9,903 nucleotides of DNA from Methylacidiphilaceae bacterium UBA1321 (GCA_002306945.1 DBTH01000103.1:1-9903), one strand, 5' to 3'. Positions 1-6,283 are shown, numbered from the stretch's first letter. Numbers and translations: made by a program. The notes: generated by a model not told the origin, from the sequence alone.

Positions 1-2451
1 GCGAAGATTTACGCATTGTCGGCTCGCGTGGCGACGGGCGGTTCGCAGGAGGGTACGGCCGAACTGACGACGACGATTCCCCTGGTCGCGGCCAAGACCG
101 ACCGGCTTTACGCGAGTCTGGACGAATTGCTCTACACGACGCAGTTTTCCACCGAGCGGCAGCAGAACACGAGTCTGAGCGTGGACCAAATCGACCGGTT
201 GCGTTTTTTTCTTACCGTGTCGAACCGCTCACCGGAACTCAATCTTTTCAACATGCCGAGAATTTCCCTCTGGCCGATTCACACCGATTCGAGCCGCCGC
301 AGTGCGGTCGATTCGTTGATGGCTTTTGCCTCGACGGTGACGGCCAACAGTGCACGGCTCTATTTCACCCGTCAAACGCCGCTCGATGCGACGACCGATT
401 ACGCGGGCGATTCCAACAATGCCACCCTCTACGCCTACTTGCAGCGTCTGACCGCGCGATCGGTTCCGGGTTTTGCGGGTGGATCGCTCGCGGACAAATA
501 CGGTAGCGCCGCCGAGCGCGATCAAATTCTTACGGAGATGATTGATGCCGTCCGTTGCACGAACCTGATGGAATCGGCAACGGCGGACTTTCTGCCCTAC
601 ACTGCATCAACGAGCGCAACCAAACCGGAGCCGGGTCAGGGACAGGTCGTGCCGTTGGAAATTGGCAGCAGCCGGGGACTCGGTCGGTTTGCGACGATCT
701 CCGAGGCGGCACTCGATTTCTACGCGATTTCGAAAAGCGGAAATACGACGAAGATGGGCGTGGCGTTGCTCTTTTCCACCTTCACGCCGGGGCAGGGATT
801 CACCGCGTATGACCGGAATTACTCGCATCAGGTCACAACAACAGCGACCTTCTCGGCTTGCGGCGCGCAGACGTTCGTTTTCAGCGGAACGAATACAGTT
901 TCCTCCACGCAGTCGAGCGGTATCGTTCCCTCCAACGACTCGCCGCTGGGCGGAGACGAAGGATTTGGCCACACATTCAAGAGCAGTTATCCCTTCGTCG
1001 TTAAAACGCTCACGGTCAGCGGTAGCACGTTTTCATTCGAGGGCGGAGCGGTCAAGGTGGATATTTATACGGGAACGACTCTCGTGCAGACGGTGAATGT
1101 GCAATTCCGTGCTGTCACCGAATTGCCTGTGCCTCAAATACCCGTGGGCAGCTATGCGAACTTTACGACCTATTCGAATCGCGTTTCATTGACGACCGAT
1201 TTGAATTTCTTCCAGTACGATACGGTTCGCAGCGTTGAGGTCGCGGGAGGCGATGCGCGTCTTGTTGCCGCGCTCAAGACTGTGGCGGCGGATCGTTTCG
1301 TGCCGGGTGATGCAACGGCCTATGCGTCGAACACGCAATTCTCCTTCGGCCTGCTGGATGGAACGGGACATTACTATAGCGGCGCGAAAGCAGGCAGTCT
1401 GGTGGCTGGAGCGGCTTATTCGACCAATTGTCAGCCGAAGGTTCCCGCCTCGGTCGCCTCGGCGCTGACAGCGGGCGCAGGGGATTGGGATAACGGCGTC
1501 GCTTCGCTGCCGGACGGGGCTTACATTGGGAAACCGGATGAAGGTTGCGTGCGGAGTTCAGGCACAACGTTGCCTTATTTTAATCCGACGCTCTACGCGA
1601 TTTCACCAAAAGCCTTTTTCGCCGCGCGTGAGGTGGCCTCTCCGGTTGTGTTTGGTTCGCTGCCGAGCGGCGTGGTGCGCGGCAAACCGTGGCAGACGCT
1701 GGCCTTTTGTCCCAACCCCGCGGCGGGAGGTTCGCATCCGGGATTGGCCAATCCGCCGGACTATCTCTGGTTCGATTTGTGGACAATGCCGGTGGTCGAA
1801 CCTTACGCCCTGAGCGAACCGCTCTCGGCGTTGGGACGGGTGAATCTGAACTACGAACTGGCTCCTTTCACCGGAATAACGCGAACTACGGCGTTGCGGG
1901 CGGCGCTCAAGGCGACTCGCGTTATGGCCATTCCGACCGTGGATGCTGCTATTTACAAAAACGGTTCCACAGTTCCTTCGGGTTATCGCTACGACATCTC
2001 TGCCGACGAAACCCTCAAGCTGATCGACAAGCGTTTCGTTGCAGGCGATGCGTACCGCTGCGCAGCGGAGATTTGTTCGATCCCGCTTGTGCCGAAGAAT
2101 GCGCCTGGCAGTCCAACGGCGGAAACGATTGCGACGTGGTGGCAGGACTATGCGTTGACCGGGGATAATTCGCGCGAGATGCCCTATAACCATCTCTATC
2201 CGTTGCTGACGACACAATCGAACACCTTCACGGTTCATTTTCGCGCCCAGTCGCTCACGAAGAAACCGGGTTCAGATCCCGCGTTGTGGGATGAAAGCGG
2301 CGATTTCGTTTCGGGAGAATATCGCGGATCGGCCACCCTCGAACGACGGATCGATCCGGGCGATTCGCGCTTGAAGACCGTTGATGTGCTTTCGACGAGC
2401 CTGACACCCTATTACCGTTTTCGCGTACTGGAGACGACACCATTCCCGTGA
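1..2451 (+). CDS. Verru_Chthon cassette protein A (5' end outside window)
   Basis: The reading frame is open from base 1 to the TGA at 2449-2451, giving 816 residues. A TTG at 16 could start translation, but the frame continues through it to the window edge, so the gene is almost certainly cut at its 5' end. Several blocks are typical of the Verrucomicrobia-specific cassette protein A family as I know it: RSPELNLFNMPRISLWPI at about residues 76-93 of the visible part, then TLYAYLQRLTARSVPGF and the RDQILTEMIDAVR stretch, PWQTLAFCPNP near 563-573, and MPVVEPYALSEPLS near 596-609. In this family A is encoded with proteins B, C and D, which have type IV pilin-like N-termini; the biochemical role is unknown. 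No B, C or D gene follows here, so any partners lie upstream. Family assignment is strong; function is not established. Confidence 0.88.
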   Translation, partial: AKIYALSARVATGGSQEGTAELTTTIPLVAAKTDRLYASLDELLYTTQFSTERQQNTSLSVDQIDRLRFFLTVSNRSPELNLFNMPRISLWPIHTDSSRRSAVDSLMAFASTVTANSARLYFTRQTPLDATTDYAGDSNNATLYAYLQRLTARSVPGFAGGSLADKYGSAAERDQILTEMIDAVRCTNLMESATADFLPYTASTSATKPEPGQGQVVPLEIGSSRGLGRFATISEAALDFYAISKSGNTTKMGVALLFSTFTPGQGFTAYDRNYSHQVTTTATFSACGAQTFVFSGTNTVSSTQSSGIVPSNDSPLGGDEGFGHTFKSSYPFVVKTLTVSGSTFSFEGGAVKVDIYTGTTLVQTVNVQFRAVTELPVPQIPVGSYANFTTYSNRVSLTTDLNFFQYDTVRSVEVAGGDARLVAALKTVAADRFVPGDATAYASNTQFSFGLLDGTGHYYSGAKAGSLVAGAAYSTNCQPKVPASVASALTAGAGDWDNGVASLPDGAYIGKPDEGCVRSSGTTLPYFNPTLYAISPKAFFAAREVASPVVFGSLPSGVVRGKPWQTLAFCPNPAAGGSHPGLANPPDYLWFDLWTMPVVEPYALSEPLSALGRVNLNYELAPFTGITRTTALRAALKATRVMAIPTVDAAIYKNGSTVPSGYRYDISADETLKLIDKRFVAGDAYRCAAEICSIPLVPKNAPGSPTAETIATWWQDYALTGDNSREMPYNHLYPLLTTQSNTFTVHFRAQSLTKKPGSDPALWDESGDFVSGEYRGSATLERRIDPGDSRLKTVDVLSTSLTPYYRFRVLETTPFP

Positions 2452-2460
2452 GCGGAAAGG

Positions 2461-2494
2461 CGAAAGGCTTTTGACGAAATTAACGAAAGGCTTT
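2461..2494 (+). repeat. 11-bp direct repeat after the cassette A gene
   Basis: The 11-mer CGAAAGGCTTT occurs at 2461-2471 and again at 2484-2494, a 23-base period, in the 49-base gap between two convergent stop codons. It does not fold into a convincing terminator hairpin. It may be chance or a short duplication. Confidence 0.45.
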
Positions 2495-2500
2495 ATCTGG

Positions 2501-2776
2501 TCAGGTGATGGCTGGGAACATCAGACCGATGAGGATAAAGAGAGTAGTCAGCAGGATGATGATGTAGGTGATGACCGAAAAACGTTTTTCGGCTTTGTTG
2601 CGGAAGAGATTGTAGGCGTTCCAGCCAAAGCAGAGGGCCATGAGGCCAGCAAACAGCACTCCCAGGATGGACTTGTTGATGGTGGCCGCGACGACGCAGA
2701 AAAGGAAAATGGCGCAGATGATGGCCGAGATGATGGCGGCTAAGATACGTCCGAACTTGTGAAAGGAAGGATTCAT
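2501..2776 (-). CDS. Small three-helix membrane protein, unknown function
   Basis: This 91-residue protein starts at ATG 2774-2776. AGAGG at 2786-2790 on the minus strand lies 9 bases upstream and is a good ribosome binding site, which supports this start. Three hydrophobic segments are visible, at about residues 9-31, 36-57 and 67-89. A short basic loop (NLFRNKAEKRF) separates the second and third. That pattern predicts an inner-membrane protein with almost no soluble part. I recognise no family. The overlapping plus-strand frame (2471-2743) encodes an Asp/Gly-rich hydrophilic string that looks like the mirror of these hydrophobic codons. The gene converges on the cassette A gene with a 49-base gap. 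It appears to be ordinary chromosome rather than part of the AT-rich island that begins just upstream of it. Confidence 0.72.
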   Translation of the reverse strand: MNPSFHKFGRILAAIISAIICAIFLFCVVAATINKSILGVLFAGLMALCFGWNAYNLFRNKAEKRFSVITYIIILLTTLFILIGLMFPAIT

Positions 2777-2858
2777 TTCTCTTCGCCTCTAGTAAGATAT
2801 CAGTCATCCAATTTCCTTTTGTTGAGGTTGGAGGGACTGGATATGAGCAATTTAAAAA

Positions 2859-2886
2859 TTGTCAACCAGATGCTCTATTATATTAT
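2859..2886 (+). promoter_or_regulatory. Candidate sigma-70-type promoter for the two-gene operon
   Basis: TTGTCA at 2859-2864 (5 of 6 to TTGACA) is followed by a 16-base spacer and TATTAT at 2881-2886 (5 of 6 to TATAAT). Transcription would start near 2893, leaving a leader of about 40 bases before ATG 2933. The region is very AT-rich, so hexamer matches are easier to find by chance. Confidence 0.5.
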
Positions 2887-2932
2887 AGTCGTAAATTCTT
2901 TAGGATTGGCTAACGGTAAACTCTAAACCCAA

Positions 2933-3418
2933 ATGAAACCTACTAGTGCTGCGACATATGAACGAGCAAGACGTTTAGCAAATTTATCATTGTGGACTAT
3001 CAGCTTACAGTATCGGCGGCTTAATTCGATAGAGCCTGAGGATGATAAATTCATATTAAGGAAGTGGAGCGATTTTCTTTTTTTTATTGTGGCTCTTACC
3101 CGTCTTCGTAGAGCGGCTAATCTAGCAGCAAAGATTCCTGAAATTAGTCCACAGATGAGAAAAGCAATAAAGACTTTTGACGTTGCTTTCCCAAATCTAA
3201 AAACTATGCGAGATGTAGCTGAACATATAGATGATTATGCATGTGACTGCGGTCACGATGCTAGTATTAGCAGATACAGTTTAGAAGTTAGTTCTTTTGA
3301 TGGAGATGATTGGAAGTGGCTCGGTTTCGAGATCAATATAAAGAACGCGCTCGATTCGAGCGTTTGCTTATTTAAAGAATTAAAATATTGTTCCAGTATA
3401 ATAAAGAAACTAAAATAG
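2933..3418 (+). CDS. Putative HEPN-like protein, first gene of an accessory operon
   Basis: This 161-residue protein appears largely alpha-helical. The stretch at residues 91-101 (TMRDVAEHIDD) contains R93-X4-H98, which fits the R-X4-6-H signature of HEPN-domain ribonucleases. It is preceded by helices rich in Arg and Ala (RLRRAANLAAKIP, about 58-70). In known HEPN proteins the Arg and His form an RNA-cleaving site when two copies dimerise. That this protein does so is inference from one short motif and the helical content. There is no signal peptide. The hydrophobic run FLFFIVAL (48-55) is too short and too close to charged residues to be a sure membrane helix. No clear Shine-Dalgarno sequence precedes the ATG. 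The next gene starts 12 bases downstream, so the two are probably co-transcribed. Codon use is AT-rich, unlike the flanking chromosome, and the gene sits beside an integrase, which suggests horizontal transfer. It could instead be an unrelated helical protein. Confidence 0.7.
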   Translation: MKPTSAATYERARRLANLSLWTISLQYRRLNSIEPEDDKFILRKWSDFLFFIVALTRLRRAANLAAKIPEISPQMRKAIKTFDVAFPNLKTMRDVAEHIDDYACDCGHDASISRYSLEVSSFDGDDWKWLGFEINIKNALDSSVCLFKELKYCSSIIKKLK

Positions 3419-3430
3419 CTTCTTAAAATT

Positions 3431-3829
3431 ATGGATCAGAATTTATTAGCGATATTAGCAGCGGCGTTAATTGCCCATTACCTCACTATCTCGCGCGATC
3501 TTAGAAATAAACGAGATGAATTGAGAATTAAATATCTGATCGATGCATATCGAAAACTCGAAGGCATATCAAATAGAGATCAGCCAAGCAGTAAGGAATT
3601 TCAGTCTACAGTTCATGAATTTGAATCCGCAATCGCAGACATTCAACTATTCGGAACCGAAAAGCAGATAATGTTATGTCAAACTATCGCATCCGAATTT
3701 GCAGAAAAGCATTCCGTGCTTCTCGATAATCTCCTTGAGGATTTGAGAATAGATTTACGGGAACTTTTAAAACTCGAAAGATTATCTTCGAGTAAATTAA
3801 TCCATTTACGGTGGAGATTTAAGAAGTAA
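3431..3829 (+). CDS. Membrane-anchored helical protein, second gene of the accessory operon
   Basis: This 132-residue protein has one N-terminal hydrophobic segment at about residues 4-20 (NLLAILAAALIAHYLTI). It is followed at once by basic residues (RDLRNKRDELR), which predicts a single membrane anchor with the rest in the cytoplasm. The remainder is charged and helical, including KYLIDAYRKLEGISNR at about 34-49 and the block FESAIADIQLFG at 64-75. From memory, short proteins of this layout occur as uncharacterised genes in many bacteria; I cannot name a family and could not check. The start lies 12 bases after the preceding stop, with no strong ribosome binding site, so translation may be coupled. 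The pairing suggests a membrane-associated partner, sensor or regulator for the HEPN-like protein. That role is inference. Confidence 0.72.
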   Translation: MDQNLLAILAAALIAHYLTISRDLRNKRDELRIKYLIDAYRKLEGISNRDQPSSKEFQSTVHEFESAIADIQLFGTEKQIMLCQTIASEFAEKHSVLLDNLLEDLRIDLRELLKLERLSSSKLIHLRWRFKK

Positions 3830-3940
3830 ATTGTCGTTATCTGATTCAGTCGACTTGATTCCACCCTCAAGTTAAATCCCCCCCCTACAACGACTCCATC
3901 GAAACAGCTTTTGGTGAATTCACATCATCATTTCCGAAAT

Positions 3941-3954
3941 ACCGTTTCGACGGT
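3941..3954. terminator. Short hairpin between convergent genes
   Basis: ACCGT at 3941-3945 pairs with ACGGT at 3950-3954 around a TTCG tetraloop. It lies 9 bases beyond the integrase stop codon. The stem is only 5 bp and there is no clear T-run on either strand, so it is at best a weak terminator for the integrase transcript. Confidence 0.3.
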
Positions 3955-3963
3955 TCAGGATTC

Positions 3964-5175
3964 CTAACCCACTCTCGTCTGATGATTCTTCATCTGTTTG
4001 GGAGTGGGCTTGATCTCAAAGTATCTCACGGCGTCCTTATGACTGACTGCATTCCGATAGTGATTATAGAGAGTATTTGCGTCCCCGATATGTCCCATCA
4101 TGATTGATGTCTGAGCCGCATTTCCGTGGAGAGCCGTATGATAACTGGCAAATGAGTGACGAGCCGCATTCTTGGGATATTCAACTTTAGCTTTTTTTCT
4201 CAACCAAGTTAATTTCGATTCAAAGTCACCACCGATAATCAGAGTTTTCTTTCTATCGGCGGAACGTGGTGGACGGCCCATTCGTAACCACAGTTTCGCA
4301 TTGTCAGGGAGATTGTTGATTCGTCTCTGACGGAGTTTTGCAATCCGAGAGGAAACTGTAACTGTCCACGTATTATAGTCGATGTCCGACCACATGAGTT
4401 TGCAGGCTTCTTCAATGCGAATCCCACAGAACAACACTAAGACATTGATCGCGAGCCGATCATACATTTCATATTTGAGTGCCGTGTTGAGTAATTTCTT
4501 TACGGCACCAACTTTCAGAATCTTGATGTCTGTCCCGTCCTTTTGAGGACGTTCCACTCGTTCGACAGGATTGATTGTGAAATATCCCTGACTGATACAC
4601 CAATTGAAAAGTGCATTCAGATTCCGAAGGTAATTAATCTTCGTCGTTGGATTCCAATTCGTGTGTTTATAGACGTGAGTATAAATCTGTTCATGTGTGA
4701 TTTCATTCATCACACGGTTCGTAGGAAAGTCAGAATAAAATCGTGGATAGTGGACATCCCGCAAACTATCAAGATACCGCTTGGAGCAACCCTTGTTCGT
4801 TTTTGCTTTCAGAAAAGCCGTGGTGGCTTCTCCAACAGTGATGTTGCCCTTCGATGATTTTGCGTGTTGGAGATAAAAATCGACGGCTTGGGTGAAGGTG
4901 GAACCAACGGAGAGAAGTTTGTGATAACACGATAAAACTTCATAACGAATCCCCATGATTTCACGGAGATCACCGAGAGCTTCGTACTGTTTTGATTCCC
5001 TCTGTACATTGACCAAAGAGGAGTACGTGTCGGCTTCTGGTAGTGTTGGGAAAAACGTTCGTTTCCGTTTCCCGTCGACACGACCCTCGTCCACGATGTA
5101 TCCAACTATTTCACCGTCAGGACGGTTCGGATATTCACCGTGGTTGATTTTGGGGTAAACGTTAACTTTTTTCAT
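3964..5175 (-). CDS. Tyrosine recombinase / phage-type integrase
   Basis: This protein would catalyse site-specific DNA strand exchange through a 3'-phosphotyrosine intermediate. From ATG 5175 it has 403 residues, the usual size for an island integrase. A core-binding (SAM-like) domain spans about residues 111-210 and the catalytic domain about 225-390. Visible catalytic positions are R253 in CGIRIEEACKL, K280 in RIAKLRQRR, R339 in NAARHSFASY, H362 in MGHIGD and the likely nucleophile Y373 in YNHYRNAV. The first His of the usual H-x-x-R box is Asn here (N336). The ATG is preferred over a TTG at 5238 because the TTG lies upstream of the predicted transcription start, and because the extra 21 residues are encoded by a palindrome. 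The gene converges on the accessory operon and ends 134 bases from it. Its 5' end faces the tRNA-Tyr gene. It is AT-richer than the flanking core genes. Confidence 0.93.
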   Translation of the reverse strand: MKKVNVYPKINHGEYPNRPDGEIVGYIVDEGRVDGKRKRTFFPTLPEADTYSSLVNVQRESKQYEALGDLREIMGIRYEVLSCYHKLLSVGSTFTQAVDFYLQHAKSSKGNITVGEATTAFLKAKTNKGCSKRYLDSLRDVHYPRFYSDFPTNRVMNEITHEQIYTHVYKHTNWNPTTKINYLRNLNALFNWCISQGYFTINPVERVERPQKDGTDIKILKVGAVKKLLNTALKYEMYDRLAINVLVLFCGIRIEEACKLMWSDIDYNTWTVTVSSRIAKLRQRRINNLPDNAKLWLRMGRPPRSADRKKTLIIGGDFESKLTWLRKKAKVEYPKNAARHSFASYHTALHGNAAQTSIMMGHIGDANTLYNHYRNAVSHKDAVRYFEIKPTPKQMKNHQTRVG

Positions 5176-5207
5176 TGACCCGACACCTGATTTTACTAAG
5201 GTCTCAC

Positions 5208-5228
5208 TTCCCACTGAATGAGTGGGAA
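5208..5228. repeat. Perfect 8-bp inverted repeat in the integrase leader
   Basis: TTCCCACT at 5208-5215 and AGTGGGAA at 5221-5228 form a perfect inverted repeat around the 5-base spacer GAATG. It lies at the predicted transcription start of the integrase gene and just downstream of its -10 element. It could be an operator, an excisionase or integrase arm site, or a leader hairpin. Confidence 0.6.
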
Positions 5229-5257
5229 TTCTTGACAAGTGTCACAGAAAGTGTCAA
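5228..5257 (-). promoter_or_regulatory. Candidate promoter for the integrase
   Basis: On the minus strand a perfect TTGACA -35 box (5252-5257) is followed by an 18-base spacer and AAGAAT (5228-5233, 4 of 6 to TATAAT). The start site would fall near 5221, about 46 bases before ATG 5175. The spacer holds repeated TGTCA/TGACA half-sites, so the promoter may be repressed by a protein bound there. Confidence 0.5.
5234..5256. repeat. AAGTGTCA direct repeats with TGACA/TGTCA half-sites
   Basis: AAGTGTCA occurs at 5237-5244 and 5249-5256, a 12-base period. TGACA (5234-5238) and TGTCA (5240-5244) also form a small inverted repeat. The array covers the spacer of the predicted integrase promoter, a usual place for a repressor operator or recombinase arm-type sites. 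Which protein binds is unknown. Confidence 0.5.
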
Positions 5258-5276
5258 AGTTTTCAAGAATAGAAAT

Positions 5277-5305
5277 TTGACGGTCTTCATAAACCGTTGA
5301 ATAAA
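5277..5305 (+). promoter_or_regulatory. Candidate promoter for tRNA-Tyr
   Basis: TTGACG (5277-5282, 5 of 6 to TTGACA), a 17-base spacer and AATAAA (5300-5305, 4 of 6) lie just before the tRNA. The predicted start is only a few bases upstream of the mature 5' end, so the leader would be very short. The spacer carries an ACGGT / ACCGT inverted pair (5280-5284 and 5293-5297). Confidence 0.35.
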
Positions 5306-5313
5306 TTGGTTTT

Positions 5314-5396
5314 GGGTAGATACCGAAGTGGCCAAACGGGGTAGACTGTAAATCTACTGGCTTACGCCTTCATAGGTTCGAATCCTATTCTGCCCA
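5314..5396 (+). tRNA. tRNA-Tyr (anticodon GTA)
   Basis: The sequence folds as a class II tRNA. The acceptor stem GGGTAGA (5314-5320) pairs with TCTGCCC (5389-5395), with one T-G pair, and A5396 is the discriminator. The anticodon stem GTAGA (5341-5345) pairs with TCTAC (5353-5357) around loop CTGTAAA, placing anticodon GTA at 5348-5350, which reads Tyr codons. A long variable arm (5358-5371) with a GGC/GCC stem fits tRNA-Tyr. The T arm is ATAGG-TTCGAAT-CCTAT (5372-5388). No CCA tail is encoded, so CCA must be added by nucleotidyltransferase. tRNA genes are common integration targets, and the integrase gene starts 138 bases upstream. The tRNA itself looks intact. Confidence 0.97.
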
Positions 5397-5686
5397 CGCC
5401 CTGTTTTCATTCGCGGCGAATCGCTCGTCAGCCGACTGCCAGAGTTGGCGAAAGTTCGGAAACTCGACGCGAAATCGACAATAAAATCAGATTTGCGCAT
5501 GGAATAAAGTCATTGCGCTAAATGTCGGTTAAGCAATGAGATAGTAGGGTTTATCCATTTCTCACTGTACTAATGGCCGTGCTGTGCTTTAATTCGGCAA
5601 TTGGATTTATCCGGTTTGGATGCGTCCGGTCAACTGTGGCGCTTCCGAGCCCCAACAAGGTAAATCCCTCAAGAGAAATAATAATT
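5397..5686. other. Intergenic region between tRNA-Tyr and the lipoprotein gene
   Basis: This stretch contains no supportable gene. Its notable structure is a small imperfect hairpin near 5496-5519 (GCGCATG...CATTGCGC). The phrase TTTATCC recurs near 5550 and 5608, and TCCGGT is repeated near 5614-5632. A frame open from ATG 5573 into the lipoprotein gene would bury the signal peptide internally and is not accepted. No integration-site duplicate of the tRNA 3' end was found here. Confidence 0.4.
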
Positions 5687-5821
5687 ATGAAGAAATTGTT
5701 GTTGTTAGGTTTGATGGCTGTTTGCGTAATCGGTGCTTTCACGGGTTGTGCGTCTGATGACAAGCCCTGTAAGGCTTCCGCTCCTGCGGCCAGCGCCGAT
5801 CCGAAGGCGATGGAAAAATAA
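5687..5821 (+). CDS. 44-residue small lipoprotein
   Basis: The protein begins MKK, followed by a hydrophobic helix at residues 4-19 and a lipobox FTGC ending at Cys21. It is a type II signal peptide cleaved before Cys21, leaving a 23-24-residue lipidated peptide. The mature part begins CASDDKPC and is Ala/Ser/Lys-rich with a second cysteine at 28. Ala at position +2 does not give the Asp inner-membrane retention signal known from enterobacteria, so outer-membrane placement is plausible. An AAGAGA ribosome binding site at 5671-5676 precedes the ATG by 10 bases. The gene is followed by a strong terminator, so it is probably a single-gene transcript. Tiny lipoproteins of this layout resemble entericidin-like envelope peptides, but no homology is claimed. 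Confidence 0.82.
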   Translation: MKKLLLLGLMAVCVIGAFTGCASDDKPCKASAPAASADPKAMEK

Positions 5822-5853
5822 GTCGATCTGGCTTATTTAAGTCCGATTATTTT

Positions 5854-5896
5854 ACAAGAGCGTTCACTCGAAAGGGTGAGCGCTCTTGTAGTTTTT
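5854..5896 (+). terminator. Strong rho-independent terminator after the lipoprotein gene
   Basis: ACAAGAGCGTTCACTC (5854-5869) pairs with GGGTGAGCGCTCTTGT (5874-5889) across 16 positions, with two G-T pairs, around a GAAA tetraloop. A run of five T follows at 5892-5896. It lies 32 bases beyond the lipoprotein stop codon. Confidence 0.93.
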
Positions 5897-5932
5897 GGAG
5901 GCGGTGAGGAAATTCCGGATTATCTTGAGGTC

Positions 5933-6283
5933 ATGTTGAAAGCCTATACTTATGCGAAGTGCGGTACTTGCCGCAAGGCGGTGAAGTTTCTCCGGGAGCG
6001 GGGAATCGATTTTGTGGAGATCCCGATTCGCGAGACGCCTCCCTCTCTTGCGGAATTGAAGGAGATGCTGGCCGCTTACGGTGGCAATATCCGCAAGATT
6101 TTCAATACGTCGGGTCAGGACTACAAGGCGCTCGGGTTGAGCGCGAAGCTTCCGGCGTTGAGCGAAGCGGAGGCGTTGAAGCTGCTGGCTTCAAACGGGA
6201 ATCTGGTCAAGCGCCCGTTTGTGATCAGCGGGGCGACGCGGATGGTCGGGTTCGACGAGTCCGGGTGGAAGAAGTTTTTGTAG
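5933..6283 (+). CDS. ArsC/Spx-family thioredoxin-fold protein
   Basis: This 116-residue protein has the size and block order of the arsenate reductase-related family (ArsC, Spx, MgsR, YffB). A strand leads into YAKCGTCRKAVKFL with a CxxC pair at Cys10 and Cys13. The block NIRKIFNTSGQDYKALGL follows at about 52-69, then KRPFVI at 93-98 and VGFDESGWKKF near the C-terminus. Members are thiol-redox proteins: some reduce arsenate, while Spx and MgsR control RNA polymerase in Firmicutes. The CxxC and the NTSG block favour the Spx/YffB-like side over classical ArsC, and substrate is not predictable. The ATG at 5933 has GAGG only 2 bases before it, so TTG 5936 may be the real start. The longer frame from 5876 is rejected because it begins inside the upstream terminator hairpin. 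No ars gene lies nearby. Confidence 0.9.
   Translation: MLKAYTYAKCGTCRKAVKFLRERGIDFVEIPIRETPPSLAELKEMLAAYGGNIRKIFNTSGQDYKALGLSAKLPALSEAEALKLLASNGNLVKRPFVISGATRMVGFDESGWKKFL

Noticed and set aside
1603..2238. Minus-strand 211-codon frame inside the cassette A gene
   Set aside because: It is an Arg-rich antisense frame of a GC-rich gene, with no domain character and a strongly supported gene opposite.
2471..2743. Plus-strand 90-codon frame
   Set aside because: It is an Asp/Gly-rich complement of the hydrophobic codons of the minus-strand membrane protein, which has the better ribosome binding site.
3950..3975. GGTTC...ATTCCTAACCCA left of the integrase resembles the tRNA-Tyr 3' end, suggesting an attachment-site duplicate
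   Set aside because: Only scattered bases match and gaps are needed. Real tRNA attachment duplicates are normally identical over 15 or more bases.
5176..5238. Extended integrase start at TTG 5238
   Set aside because: It lies upstream of the predicted transcription start, uses a rare start codon, and the added residues are encoded by an inverted repeat. ATG 5175 begins a typical integrase N-terminus.
5573..5686. N-terminal extension of the lipoprotein from ATG 5573
   Set aside because: It would place a complete lipoprotein signal peptide in the middle of the protein. ATG 5687 has its own binding site.
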